Assembly: GCF_042678385.1 (NCBI RefSeq)
Contig: NZ_JBHUDY010000002.1
Span: forward strand, 62,001 to 126,000
Length of the DNA stretch: 64,000 bases
Origin: Sphingomonas_B tabacisoli
Lineage (GTDB): Bacteria > Pseudomonadota > Alphaproteobacteria > Sphingomonadales > Sphingomonadaceae
Reading direction: 5' to 3'
Part shown: in pieces, positions 1 to 8,733 of the stretch
How positions within the stretch are numbered: the stretch's first letter is position 1
Layout: each line of letters starts with the position of its first letter
Notes under the pieces: model-generated
Databases searched by the model: none
Seen by the model: the letters and a program-made list of their open reading frames with translations, nothing else
What the model was told of the DNA's origin: nothing
Made by a program: the position numbers and the translations under genes

Positions 1-56
1 ATTCAGGGTAAATGGCAACATCGGACCAACCCGCGAAATCGCCGAAATTTCGGGCC

Positions 57-85
57 TTGAGGCGGGTGAGTTATTACTGTAATAC
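57..85 (+). promoter_or_regulatory. Sigma70-like promoter of the RND efflux operon
   Basis: A -35 box TTGAGG (57-62) and a -10 box TAATAC (80-85) are separated by exactly 17 bp, and the first gene of the RND operon starts 45 bp downstream. This is the best vegetative-type promoter I see in the window. Confidence 0.6.
72..84. promoter_or_regulatory. Operator-like palindrome overlapping the -10 box
   Basis: TATTAC-T-GTAATA is a perfect 6+1+6 palindrome lying across the -10 box. A repressor bound here would block RNA polymerase. RND operons are commonly controlled by TetR-type repressors, but no regulator gene is visible in the window and the binding protein is unknown. Confidence 0.45.
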
Positions 86-129
86 AGCTCCGACATAACA
101 GATACCGCCGGGGCGGAAGGCCAGTGAAC

Positions 130-1314
130 ATGAATTACGAAACGAGCGTCAAAGCCGAAGAGATCGGGGCCGATTTCGACTCCGAAGCGCGGGCACGCCG
201 TCGCCGGGCGCTGATCATCGGCGGCATCGTCGTGGCACTCGCCCTGGCGCTCGCCTTCGTCATGTTCGGCCGCAAGAGCGGCCAGCCCGCGCCCGTCGCC
301 GCCCAAGGGAGCAAGGCGCAGGCGCCGGAAGTCACGGTGATCAAGCCGGGCCGCGAACTCGTCGCCAGCACGGTTTCCGCAACGGGGACGCTCGCCGCAC
401 GGGTCGACATGCCGGTGGGCGTGGTCGGCGAGGGCGGCATGGTCACGCAGGTGCTCGTCCAGCCCGGCGCCTGGGTGCGCGCAGGCCAGACGCTCGCTGT
501 CATCGAGCGCTCGGTCCAGGTGCAGCAGAGCGCCTCGCTGCAGGCGCAGATCAACGTTGCGCGCGCCAATGCTCGCCTGGCGGAGCAGGAGCTCGCGCGT
601 TCGCAGCAGCTTGCCGGCCGTGGCTTCGTCTCGCGCGCCGATATCGACCGCAAGCTCGCCACGCGCGACCAGGCAGCGGCGCAGGTCCGCGTCGCCGAAG
701 CGCAGTATCGCGAATCGCTGGCCCGTACCGGCCGGCTCGACATTCGCGCGCCTGCCGCTGGCCTCATTCTCACGCGCTCGGTCGAGCCCGGCCAGGTCGT
801 CGGCTCCGGCTCCGGCACGCTGTTCCGGCTGGCCAAGGGCGGCGAGATGGAAATGCGGGCGGCGATGGCGGAGGCCGATCTTTCGGCGGTGCATGTCGGC
901 GGTACCGCGACAGTCACCCCGGTCGGATCGAACCAGTCGTTCAACGGCCAGGTGTGGCAGGTCTCTCCGGTGATCGATCCGCAGACGCGCCAGGGCATGG
1001 CCCGCATAGCGCTTTCCTATAATCCGGCGCTGCGTCCGGGCGGTTTTGCGCAGGCCGAGGTCGTTACCGGTCAGATGAACGCGCCGCTGCTGCCCGAAAC
1101 GGCGGTGCTGAGCGACCAGAACGGCAGCTATGTCTATATCATCGACGGCGATCAAAAGGCGCAGCGCCGCCCGGTCAAGACCGGTCAAGTCACCGATAAG
1201 GGCATCGCGATCCTGGATGGGCTTACCGGCGAGGAGCGCGTCGTGCTGTCGGCCGGCGCCTTCCTCAACCCGGGCGAAACGGTGAAGCCGCGCCTGACCG
1301 CTTTCGGCCGCTAA
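130..1314 (+). CDS. RND efflux periplasmic adaptor subunit (membrane fusion protein, HlyD/AcrA type)
   Basis: Adaptor that links an inner-membrane RND pump to an outer-membrane channel. The protein has one N-terminal membrane anchor at about residues 28-47 after an Arg-rich stretch, then a biotinyl-lipoyl-like segment (VLVQPGAWVRAGQTL), a short alpha-helical hairpin rich in Ala/Gln, a second lipoyl half (DIRAPAAGLIL) and a beta-barrel. At 394 aa it is of usual family length. The ATG at 130 is preferred over the in-frame GTG at 124, because GGAAGG (115-120) is then 9 nt away instead of 3. The pump gene follows 12 bp later, so the two form an operon. The substrate is unknown and no outer-membrane channel gene is in view. 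Confidence 0.9.
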   Translation: MNYETSVKAEEIGADFDSEARARRRRALIIGGIVVALALALAFVMFGRKSGQPAPVAAQGSKAQAPEVTVIKPGRELVASTVSATGTLAARVDMPVGVVGEGGMVTQVLVQPGAWVRAGQTLAVIERSVQVQQSASLQAQINVARANARLAEQELARSQQLAGRGFVSRADIDRKLATRDQAAAQVRVAEAQYRESLARTGRLDIRAPAAGLILTRSVEPGQVVGSGSGTLFRLAKGGEMEMRAAMAEADLSAVHVGGTATVTPVGSNQSFNGQVWQVSPVIDPQTRQGMARIALSYNPALRPGGFAQAEVVTGQMNAPLLPETAVLSDQNGSYVYIIDGDQKAQRRPVKTGQVTDKGIAILDGLTGEERVVLSAGAFLNPGETVKPRLTAFGR

Positions 1315-1326
1315 GGGGCTGTCCTC

Positions 1327-4300
1327 ATGAGCTTCCGCAACATTTCCGCTTGGGCGATCCGCAATCCGGTTCCGCCCATCGTGCTATTCGTGGCGCTGAC
1401 GCTGGCCGGTCTGATCAGCTTCATGCGGATGGACGTCAACCAGATGCCGGACGTCGCCTTTCCGGCGGTGACCATCACTGTCGCCCAGCCGGGGGCCGCT
1501 CCCGTAGAGCTGGAGACCCAGGTGACGCAGCGGGTCGAATCTGCGGTCCGCGCGATCAGCGGCGTCGAGGATATTTCGTCGCGCACCGAAGAGGGGCAGA
1601 GCTTCACGATCGTGCAGTTCGCGATCGGCACGCCGGTCGACCGCGCGGTCAACGACGTGCGCAACGCCGTCGATCAGGTCCGCAGCCAATTGCCGGAAGG
1701 CATATTGGAACCGCAGGTCACCCGAATGGACGCCGATGGCGGGCCGATGGCCTATTTCAGCGCCGAAGCGACCGACATGACGCTGGAAGAGCTGAGCTGG
1801 TACGTCGACAATACCGTTGCGAAGCAGTTGTTGAGCGTGTCCGGCATGGCGACCGTCTCGCGAAGCGGCGGCGTCAGCCGAGAAATCCGCGTGATCCTCG
1901 ATCCGGCCAAGCTGCAGGCACAAGGGCTCACCGCGGTTCAGGTGAACCAGCAACTGCGGCAGGTGAACGTCAATGCCGCCGGTGGCCGCGCCGAGATTGC
2001 CGGGGCGGAGCAGTCCGTCCGCGTTCTCGGCAACGCCCGCAACGCCTATGATCTGGGCCAGACGCAGATCTCAGTCGGCAATGGCCGCACGATCAAGCTC
2101 GCCGATGTCGCCGACGTGCGCGACATGTATGCGGAGCAGCGCAACCTCTCGATGATGAACGGGCGCCAGGTCACCAGCTTTTCAATGACCAAGGCCAAGG
2201 GAGCGTCGGACGTCGCCGTCTATGACGATGCGATGAAGGTGCTGGACAAGCTCCAGAAGCAGAACCCGAAGGTCAAGTTCAAGCAGCTCTACACCAGCGT
2301 CGAATACACCAAGGGCCAGTATCACAGCTCGATCGACGCGATGGTCGAGGGCGCGGTGCTCGCCGTGCTGATCGTGTTCCTGTTCCTGCGCGACAAACGG
2401 GCGACACTGATTTCGGCCCTCGCCATTCCGTTGTCGGCGATCCCTGCCTTCTGGTTCATGGACATGATGGGCTTCACGCTCAACATGCTCTCGCTGCTGG
2501 CGCTGAGCCTGGTCGCGGGCGTGCTGGTCGACGACGCGATCGTCGAGATCGAGAACATCGTCCGTCACATGCGGATGGGCAAATCGGCCTATCAAGCCTC
2601 GATCGACGCCGCGGACGAAATCGGCCTTGCGGTGCTTGCGACCACCATGTCGATCGTCGCGGTGTTCCTGCCGGTCGGGCTGATGCCAGGCATTTCGGGC
2701 CAGTTCTTCAAGCAGTTCGGCATGACCGTCGTCGTCGCCGTCCTGATGAGCCTTGCCGTCGCACGCCTGATCACGCCGATGATCGCGGCCTATTTCCTGC
2801 AGGCGCATGGCCAGGCCAAGCATGCCGAAGGATGGCTGATCGACCGTTACATCTCGGTGCTCACCTGGTGCGTAAACAACCGCTGGAAGACCGTGCTGAT
2901 CGGCGGCGGCGGCGCGTTCGTCGCAACCATCCTGGCTTTTGCGACCCTGCCGATGACGTTCCAGCCGACGACGGACCAGGATTACAGCCAGGTGCAGATC
3001 GAGATGGTGCCGGGCAGCACGCTGGAGCAAACCCGCCGCGTCACGCTGCAGGTCGCGCGCATCCTTGCCGCCGACAAGGACGAAGTCGACGCGGCCTTCG
3101 CCGACATCAAGCCGACCGAGGCGCAGATCTACATGACGCTGAAGAAGACGCGTCCGATCTCCAGCGTCGATTGGGAGCGCAAGACGGCCGTCAAATTCCA
3201 GAACATTGCGGACGCGCGCGTCAACTTCCAATCGCAATCGGGCGGCGGTTTCGGGCGCGACATCATCATCATGCTCGGCAGCGACGATCCGGTGAAGCTC
3301 GAGGCGACGGCGAACAAGCTGGTGTCCGAAATGTCCGGCCTGACCGAGCTGCGCGCGCCGCGCATGGCGGGCGACCTGAAGCGCCCCGAGATCATCATCC
3401 ATCCGCGGCTCAATCTCGCCGCCCAATTGGGCGTCACCACTCAGGCGCTCAGCCAGACCATCCGCATCGCGACCTTGGGCGATATCGACCAGAACAGCGC
3501 CAAATTCTCGCTCGCCGACCGGCAGATTCCGATCCGCGTCGCGCTGGCCGAGGACGCGCGTCGTGACCTGTCGACGATCGAGAACATGCCGGTGCCGACG
3601 GTCAGCGGTGGCTCGGTGCCGCTGAAGGTGGTCGCCGATGTGCGCTTCGGCGAAGGGCCGACGACGATCCGCCGCTACAACCAGATCCGTCGCGTCGTCG
3701 TCGGCGCCGACCTGGCGCCGGGCATCGTCACCAGCCAGGCGATGACCAAGCTGAACGCTCTGCCCACCATGAAGGCGATTCTGGACGGCAAGATTCAGGG
3801 CGTGCAGAAGATCACCGCCGGCGACAGCAAGTTCCAGGCGGAGATGATCAACAACTTCATCATCGCGGTGATCTCCGGCGTGCTGCTGGTCTTCGCCGTG
3901 CTGGTGCTGCTCTACAAGCGGGTGATGCCGCCGTTCGTGAACATGGGATCGCTGCTGCTGGCCCCGCTCGGCGGTGCGCTGGCGCTGCATCTGGTCGGCA
4001 TGCCGATCTCGATGCCGGTGTTCATCGGACTGCTGATGCTCCTGGGCATCGTCGCCAAGAACTCGATCCTGCTGATCGATTTCGCCATCGAGGAAATGTC
4101 GCACGGCGTGCCCAAGTTCGAGGCGATCATCGACGCCGGCCGTAAGCGCGCCCAGCCGATCGTGATGACCACGGTCGCGATGGTCGCGGGCATGATCCCG
4201 ACGGCGATTTCGCTGACCGGCGACGGCGCCTGGCGCCAGCCGATGGGCATCACCGTGATCGGCGGCCTGGTCCTGTCGACCTTGCTGACGCTGGTGATCG

Positions 4301-4422
4301 TGCCGGCGGCGTTCAGCCTGGCCGACAGTTTCGAAAAGTGGCTGGGGCCAAAACTCGGCCGGTTGCTCACCTTCAAGCCTGGGGACGACGCGCATCGCCC
4401 GGCGACGCATCCCGCCGAATAG
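1327..4422 (+). CDS. RND efflux pump permease (AcrB/HAE1-like)
   Basis: Inner-membrane proton/drug antiporter subunit of 1031 aa, the normal length for the hydrophobe/amphiphile efflux family. There is one N-terminal membrane helix (about 13-32), a large periplasmic loop, a helix bundle from about residue 340, a second periplasmic loop and a final bundle from about 840. The paired aspartates of the proton relay are visible at D402-D403 in GVLVDDAIVEIEN. An AAGGGG ribosome site overlaps the adaptor stop codon, so translation is probably coupled to the adaptor. The substrate cannot be told from sequence. A perfect GC-rich hairpin follows the stop codon. Confidence 0.93.
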   Translation: MSFRNISAWAIRNPVPPIVLFVALTLAGLISFMRMDVNQMPDVAFPAVTITVAQPGAAPVELETQVTQRVESAVRAISGVEDISSRTEEGQSFTIVQFAIGTPVDRAVNDVRNAVDQVRSQLPEGILEPQVTRMDADGGPMAYFSAEATDMTLEELSWYVDNTVAKQLLSVSGMATVSRSGGVSREIRVILDPAKLQAQGLTAVQVNQQLRQVNVNAAGGRAEIAGAEQSVRVLGNARNAYDLGQTQISVGNGRTIKLADVADVRDMYAEQRNLSMMNGRQVTSFSMTKAKGASDVAVYDDAMKVLDKLQKQNPKVKFKQLYTSVEYTKGQYHSSIDAMVEGAVLAVLIVFLFLRDKRATLISALAIPLSAIPAFWFMDMMGFTLNMLSLLALSLVAGVLVDDAIVEIENIVRHMRMGKSAYQASIDAADEIGLAVLATTMSIVAVFLPVGLMPGISGQFFKQFGMTVVVAVLMSLAVARLITPMIAAYFLQAHGQAKHAEGWLIDRYISVLTWCVNNRWKTVLIGGGGAFVATILAFATLPMTFQPTTDQDYSQVQIEMVPGSTLEQTRRVTLQVARILAADKDEVDAAFADIKPTEAQIYMTLKKTRPISSVDWERKTAVKFQNIADARVNFQSQSGGGFGRDIIIMLGSDDPVKLEATANKLVSEMSGLTELRAPRMAGDLKRPEIIIHPRLNLAAQLGVTTQALSQTIRIATLGDIDQNSAKFSLADRQIPIRVALAEDARRDLSTIENMPVPTVSGGSVPLKVVADVRFGEGPTTIRRYNQIRRVVVGADLAPGIVTSQAMTKLNALPTMKAILDGKIQGVQKITAGDSKFQAEMINNFIIAVISGVLLVFAVLVLLYKRVMPPFVNMGSLLLAPLGGALALHLVGMPISMPVFIGLLMLLGIVAKNSILLIDFAIEEMSHGVPKFEAIIDAGRKRAQPIVMTTVAMVAGMIPTAISLTGDGAWRQPMGITVIGGLVLSTLLTLVIVPAAFSLADSFEKWLGPKLGRLLTFKPGDDAHRPATHPAE

Positions 4423-4438
4423 CCGCTTGAACCATTAC

Positions 4439-4473
4439 GCGCGCGGCTCATTGTGGTGACATGAGCCGCGCGC
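4439..4473 (+). terminator. 13-bp perfect hairpin after the RND operon, overlapping the DUF445 start
   Basis: Arms 4439-4451 and 4461-4473 pair perfectly over 13 bp with a 9-nt loop, followed by CTTCTTAT. It has the shape of an intrinsic terminator for the RND operon. The predicted ATG of the next gene (4461) lies in its 3' arm, so it could also mask that start codon. Confidence 0.5.
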
Positions 4474-5711
4474 TTCTTATCCCCAATGGCCAGGGTCCGC
4501 GGCAGATGCGCATCGTCGCGACGGGGCTGCTGGTCGCGATGGCGGCGCTGTTCTTCCTTGCGCGCGCGCTTGAAGTCCGGGAGCCGGCTTGGGGTTTCGT
4601 CCGCTCCTTCGCCGAAGCCGCAATGGTGGGCGGCCTCGCCGACTGGTTTGCGGTCACCGCCCTGTTCCGTCACCCGCTCGGTCTTCCCATTCCGCACACC
4701 GCGATCATTCCCCGCAACAAGGACCGGATCGGCGACACGCTCGCCACGTTCCTGAAGGACAATTTCCTTATCCCCGGCGTCGTCGCGCGGCGGATGCGGG
4801 GCGTCGACGTCGCCGGCTCGGTCGGCCGGTTCCTCGCGACCCCGGCGGAAGGAGAGGGACGCATCCGCGACACCGGTGCACTGTTGGTCGCCGACGTGAT
4901 GGAAGCGCTCGATCCCGAACGGCTGGGCGGCATGATCAAGGATACGCTCGACCGTCGCCTGCGCGCGCTCGACATGGCGCCGATGCTTGGGCAGGCGCTG
5001 AATGCCGCGATTGCCCGGGATCGGCACATCCCGTTGCTCGAAAGCGCAATCCGCTGGGCGGCGCGCACGCTCGACGGTAACGAGCATCTGATCCGCCAGA
5101 TGGTGCATGATCGCGCTGGGTCGATCCTGCGCTGGACGGGGCTAGATGAGACGCTGTCCGACAAGATCATCGACGGGCTGCTCCGCCTGCTCGACGACGT
5201 CGCCGCCGATCCGGGCCATCCGCTCCGGATGAAGATCGAGGACGGGCTGGTCCGCCTTGCCGAAGACCTGCAGTTCGATCCCGTCATGCAGCGCCGCGTC
5301 GCCGATCTGCGCGACGAATTGCTCGACAACGAGGCCATGCGCCGCTGGCTGGATGGTCTTTGGGAACAGGCGCGGGCCGCGCTGCTCCGCGCCGCCCGCA
5401 ACCCCCGCTCGGCGCTCGGCGGCAAGTTCGGCGAGGCCATCCGAGAGTTGGGCGAAACGCTCCAGAAGGATCAACGGCTGCGCGTGACCATCAACCGCTT
5501 TGTCCGCCGCACCGCCGTCGGGTTCGCAGCCAACTATGGCGCCAGCGTCGTGCGCCTGGTCAGCGACACCGTGCGGAGCTGGGACACCCGCACCATCACC
5601 CGCCGCCTGGAAGATGCCGTCGGCCGCGACCTTCAGTACATCCGGGTGAACGGCACGATCGTCGGTGGCCTGGTCGGTCTCGCGATCCACGCGGTGGAGG
5701 TGTGGTTGTGA
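4461..5711 (+). CDS. DUF445 family membrane-anchored protein
   Basis: A 416-aa member of the DUF445 family, whose biochemical role is not established. A hydrophobic helix lies near the N-terminus (about residues 16-35), followed by a family-typical stretch (VGGLADWFAVTALFRHPLG), a long helical middle, and a C-terminal hydrophobic helix (about 398-416). Both ends are therefore probably in the membrane. The chosen ATG is inside a perfect hairpin; an alternative start is the ATG at 4506, just before the first membrane helix. The next small gene overlaps its stop by 4 bp, implying coupling. Confidence 0.8.
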   Translation: MSRALLIPNGQGPRQMRIVATGLLVAMAALFFLARALEVREPAWGFVRSFAEAAMVGGLADWFAVTALFRHPLGLPIPHTAIIPRNKDRIGDTLATFLKDNFLIPGVVARRMRGVDVAGSVGRFLATPAEGEGRIRDTGALLVADVMEALDPERLGGMIKDTLDRRLRALDMAPMLGQALNAAIARDRHIPLLESAIRWAARTLDGNEHLIRQMVHDRAGSILRWTGLDETLSDKIIDGLLRLLDDVAADPGHPLRMKIEDGLVRLAEDLQFDPVMQRRVADLRDELLDNEAMRRWLDGLWEQARAALLRAARNPRSALGGKFGEAIRELGETLQKDQRLRVTINRFVRRTAVGFAANYGASVVRLVSDTVRSWDTRTITRRLEDAVGRDLQYIRVNGTIVGGLVGLAIHAVEVWL

Positions 5712-5917
5712 GCTATCGCGATCTGGACGACCGCGTCGACGGTAAAGTGCAGCCTGACTGGAAGCGGCAGGCGATCTTCGCGTTTCTGTTTATCGGGTTC
5801 GGGCTCATTCAGCTTTTCGGCGGGGTCGCCAACGAGAGTTGGTTTCGGATTGTGCTGTCGGTCGCCCTTATCGGTTACGGTGTGTTCATTGCCGTCCGCT
5901 TCTGGCGGCAGGCCTGA
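5708..5917 (+). CDS. Small two-helix membrane protein, unknown function
   Basis: A 69-aa protein that starts at a GTG overlapping the DUF445 stop (GTGA). About 20 charged residues are followed by two hydrophobic segments, roughly 22-40 and 47-64, with a short polar turn between them and a basic C-terminus. This is a typical small inner-membrane hairpin protein. The coupling to DUF445 is the main reason to call it real and suggests that the two act together. Its stop codon abuts the stop of murA on the other strand with no gap. I do not recognise a family. Confidence 0.65.
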   Translation: MSYRDLDDRVDGKVQPDWKRQAIFAFLFIGFGLIQLFGGVANESWFRIVLSVALIGYGVFIAVRFWRQA

Positions 5918-7201
5918 TCAGCCGTCCCCATCCCGCTCGATATCCGCGCCGACGGCCGACAGCTTTTCTTCCAGCCGTTCATAGCCGCGGTCGAGGTGAT
6001 AGACGCGGCGGACTTCGGTTTCGCCTTTGGCGGCGAGCCCGGCGATGATCAGGCTCATTGAGGCGCGCAGGTCGGTTGCCATCACGGGCGCTCCGTTGAG
6101 GCCGTCGACGCCCCTCACGACCGCGGTGCGGCCGGTGACGGTGATGTCCGCCCCCATGCGCGCGAGTTCGGGCACGTGCATGTAGCGGTTCTCGAAGATC
6201 GTCTCGGTCAGCACGCTGGAGCCCTGCGCCAAGGTCAGCATTGCCATGAACTGCGCCTGCATGTCGGTCGCGAAGCCGGGGTAAGGCGCGGTCGAGAGCG
6301 TCAGCGGCTTGAGCGGCTGATGGGCGGTGACCTTGAGGCCGTCGCGCAGTTCCTCGATTTCTAGGCCGGCTTCCTGCAGCGCCGTAACGGTCGCGCGCAT
6401 TTCGCCGGCACGCGCGCCGAGGAGCTCGAGCGAGCCGCCGGCAATGCCGACCGCGCAGGCGTAGCTGCCGGCTTCAATGCGGTCGGGCATCACCGCATAG
6501 GTGGCGCCGTGCAGTTCCTTGACGCCGTCGATCGTCAGCGTCTCGGTGCCGATGCCGTCGACTCGCGCGCCCATCGCGACGAGGCAGCGGCAGAGGTCGA
6601 CGATCTCCGGCTCGCGCGCCGCGTTTTCGATCACGGAGCGGCCGGTGGCGGTCACCGCCGCCATCACGGCGTTCTCGGTGGCGCCGACCGAGACGATCGG
6701 GAACACGACATGGCCGCCGGGCAGCTTGCCGCCCGGCGCGACCGCGCGGACATAGCCGGCGCTCATCTCGAGTTTCGCGCCCAAGGCCTCCAGCGCCTTC
6801 AGGTGCAGGTCGATCGGGCGGTTGCCGATCGCGCAACCGCCGGGGAGCGACACGGTCGCCTCGCCGGCGCGCGCGAGGATCGGGCCGAGCACCAGGATCG
6901 AGGCGCGCATCTTCCGCACGATATCGTAGGGCGCCATCGTCGCGGTGAGGCTGGTCGCGCGCATCGTCATCACGCGGCCGAAATCCTCGGGCCGGGTGCC
7001 CTCGATCGTGGTCGAGACGCCGAGCTGGTTGAGCAGATGGCCGAAGCTGTCGACATCCGCGAGCCGCGGCAGGTTGCGGATCGTTAGCGGCTCGTCGGTC
7101 AACAGCGCGCAGGGGAGGAGAGTCAGCGCGGAATTCTTGGCGCCTGAAATTGGCAGACGCCCTTCGAGCGGCCGGCCGCCGCGGATGATGATGCGATCCA
7201 T
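5918..7201 (-). CDS. murA: UDP-N-acetylglucosamine 1-carboxyvinyltransferase
   Basis: First committed step of peptidoglycan synthesis: transfers enolpyruvate from PEP to UDP-GlcNAc in the cytoplasm. At 427 aa it has the usual length. The substrate-binding K22-N23 lies in the motif SGAKNSAL, and the active-site cysteine (fosfomycin target) is C123 in PGGCAIGNRPIDLH. Both tandem EPSP-synthase-type domains are complete. It starts with ATG at 7201 on the minus strand, with a palindromic repeat just upstream and clpS beyond it. Confidence 0.97.
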   Translation of the reverse strand: MDRIIIRGGRPLEGRLPISGAKNSALTLLPCALLTDEPLTIRNLPRLADVDSFGHLLNQLGVSTTIEGTRPEDFGRVMTMRATSLTATMAPYDIVRKMRASILVLGPILARAGEATVSLPGGCAIGNRPIDLHLKALEALGAKLEMSAGYVRAVAPGGKLPGGHVVFPIVSVGATENAVMAAVTATGRSVIENAAREPEIVDLCRCLVAMGARVDGIGTETLTIDGVKELHGATYAVMPDRIEAGSYACAVGIAGGSLELLGARAGEMRATVTALQEAGLEIEELRDGLKVTAHQPLKPLTLSTAPYPGFATDMQAQFMAMLTLAQGSSVLTETIFENRYMHVPELARMGADITVTGRTAVVRGVDGLNGAPVMATDLRASMSLIIAGLAAKGETEVRRVYHLDRGYERLEEKLSAVGADIERDGDG

Positions 7202-7240
7202 GTGGCGGGATTAGCGGGTCGGCTGGCGCAAGCAAGCGTG

Positions 7241-7312
7241 CCCCGGCGAAGGCCGGGGTCCACACTTCCGTCTATAGTTCGTTAGACAACTGGGCCCCGG
7301 CCTTCGCCGGGG
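7241..7312. repeat. Palindromic intergenic repeat pair
   Basis: Two self-complementary 18-mers of the type CCCCGGCGAAGGCCGGGG lie at 7241-7258 and 7295-7312 in inverted orientation. A smaller inverted repeat (GTCTA/TAGAC) sits between them. The element fills the gap between the clpS stop and the murA start. It resembles REP-like elements and could end clpS transcripts, although there is no T tract. Confidence 0.7.
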
Positions 7313-7331
7313 CGCTCGCCGCCTTCGCGGC

Positions 7332-7679
7332 TCACGCTTTCTCCAGCGTGCACTGAAGCGGGTGTTGGTTCTGCCGGGCGAAGTCGATCACCTGGCTGAC
7401 CTTCGATTCCGCGACTTCGTAGGAGAAGATGCCGCAGACGCCGACGCCCTTCTGGTGGACGTGCAGCATGACGCGGGTCGCGTCCTCGATGCTCATCCGG
7501 AAGAATTGCTGGAGGACAAGCACGACGAATTCCATCGGCGTGTAATCGTCGTTCAGCATCAGCACTTTGTAGAGCGAGGGCTTCTTGGCCTTGGTGCGCG
7601 TACGGGTGGCGACGCCCACGCCGGTACCGGCATCGTCGCCGTTGCTTTCGCCTGCCATGAGTATCGGGCGGCGAGTCAT
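7332..7679 (-). CDS. clpS: ATP-dependent Clp protease adaptor ClpS
   Basis: Adaptor that delivers N-degron substrates to ClpAP. The core is intact: KPSLYKVLMLNDDYTPMEFVV, then the helical part with HVHQKGVGVCGIFSYEVAE, ending in QHPLQCTLEKA. The reading frame is open further upstream, but the family core needs only about 105 residues. I chose the ATG at 7679 (115 aa) because GGA lies 7 nt before it; the ATG at 7658 would give 108 aa and is also possible. clpA is not adjacent in this window. Confidence 0.9.
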   Translation of the reverse strand: MTRRPILMAGESNGDDAGTGVGVATRTRTKAKKPSLYKVLMLNDDYTPMEFVVLVLQQFFRMSIEDATRVMLHVHQKGVGVCGIFSYEVAESKVSQVIDFARQNQHPLQCTLEKA

Positions 7680-7773
7680 GATGGAGTCCGTGTCACGCAT
7701 GGCGGAACGCAGAATATGGCATCGGCGCTCCCGCGGGCAAGAGCCGGGCCGCCCCATTAACCGCACAAAAGAA

Positions 7774-7804
7774 AACGGCCGCCCCAAGAGGAGGGGCGGC
7801 CGTT
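7774..7804 (-). terminator. Rho-independent terminator of the phasin gene
   Basis: A perfect 12-bp inverted repeat (AACGGCCGCCCC and its complement) with a 7-nt loop lies 61 bp past the phasin stop. Read on the minus strand the stem is followed by TTTTCTTTTG, so it is oriented to end the phasin transcript. Confidence 0.8.
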
Positions 7805-7864
7805 CAAATACCCGGACGGCTCAAGGGGATGAAAGCCGGCCGGAGGTACGCTTACGCGACGTGA

Positions 7865-8713
7865 TTAGGCGGCAGTCTTGATCTTCTCCGCCGCGACCGC
7901 GAAGCGGTTCGAGATCGGCTGGAAGACTTCGCCGGCGAGCTTCAGGAAAGTCTCGCTGTTCTTCGAGGTTTCCGCGATGATCGAGTCGAACGCGCTACGC
8001 GCATAATCGCTCTGCAGCTGGAAGAACTCGGTCGGGGTCTTGGCCGACGCGAAGCTCTTCAGCGCCGCCGTCGTGGTCTCGAAGTTCTTGCGCGCGGTCT
8101 CGGCAGCCTGCTGACCGATCGTCTCGGCCGCCTTGGCAGCGACGCGGCCCGACTCGACGAGCGCTTCGAGGTTGCCCTTGTTGAAGTCGGCCAGCCCTTC
8201 GGCCAGCTTCTGCGAGCGCTCGACGGCCGCCTTGGAGCGGGCGTTGACGTCGTTGAAGAACTGGGTGGCGCGCGCCTGCGCGTCCTGGGCGAAGGTCTTG
8301 GCGGTCTCGGCAGTGGCGTTCAGAGTGTCGGTCATGCTCAATCCTTTCGTGATCGGTTGGGCCGGGGTTTCGACCGGCAAAGTCTTGGCAACAGCCGGCA
8401 TTTCCACCGGCGTAGTCTTCACGGGTGCCGGCGTCTCGGCCGGCGGAGTTTCAACAACCGCCGGCGCGGGCTTCGCAGCCACCGGCGTTTCGATCGGCGC
8501 CGCTTTTGCGGCCGTCTCGATCGGAGCAGTCTTCACAGTAGCCGGAGCTTGTTCCGGCTGAACCTTCACAGGCTTCGGCGCGACAGTCGCGGCAGCGATT
8601 GCTGCCGGGGCTGCCTCTGTCTTGCTAGCGACCGGCATAGCCGGCTTCGGCGCGACCGGCTTCTTTATCGCCGGCCCTTTTCCGGGGACGGACTTCACTT
8701 CCTTGCTGCTCAT
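7865..8713 (-). CDS. Phasin family protein with long Ala/Pro/Lys-rich N-terminal extension
   Basis: Granule-surface protein of the Phasin_2 type. Residues about 127-282 form the phasin domain, an amphipathic helical region (ATQFFNDVNARSKAAVE, then TPTEFFQLQSDYARSAFD). Residues 1-125 are low complexity, rich in Ala, Pro, Lys and Thr, with loose repeats such as ETPVAAKPAPA. A second start, ATG at 8335, has a strong AAAGGA site 6 nt upstream and would make a canonical 156-aa phasin, so two forms may be produced. Two PhaR-like operators lie upstream and an intrinsic terminator lies downstream, so the gene is a single-gene unit. Function in PHA or lipid granules is inferred from the family; no phaC is in view. 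Confidence 0.85.
   Translation of the reverse strand: MSSKEVKSVPGKGPAIKKPVAPKPAMPVASKTEAAPAAIAAATVAPKPVKVQPEQAPATVKTAPIETAAKAAPIETPVAAKPAPAVVETPPAETPAPVKTTPVEMPAVAKTLPVETPAQPITKGLSMTDTLNATAETAKTFAQDAQARATQFFNDVNARSKAAVERSQKLAEGLADFNKGNLEALVESGRVAAKAAETIGQQAAETARKNFETTTAALKSFASAKTPTEFFQLQSDYARSAFDSIIAETSKNSETFLKLAGEVFQPISNRFAVAAEKIKTAA
8342..8347 (-). promoter_or_regulatory. Strong internal ribosome binding site in the phasin gene
   Basis: AAAGGA on the minus strand lies 6 nt before an in-frame ATG (8335) that begins exactly at the phasin domain. It is a better site than anything before the upstream ATG at 8713, and supports a second, short product. Confidence 0.6.
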
Positions 8714-8733
8714 CGGAATGCATCCCGTAACCT

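Noticed and set aside
2182..4410. 742-codon open frame on the minus strand opposite the RND pump
   Set aside because: Its translation is rich in His, Arg, Asp and Gln with no domain; it is the shadow of a GC-rich gene with strong third-position bias on the other strand.
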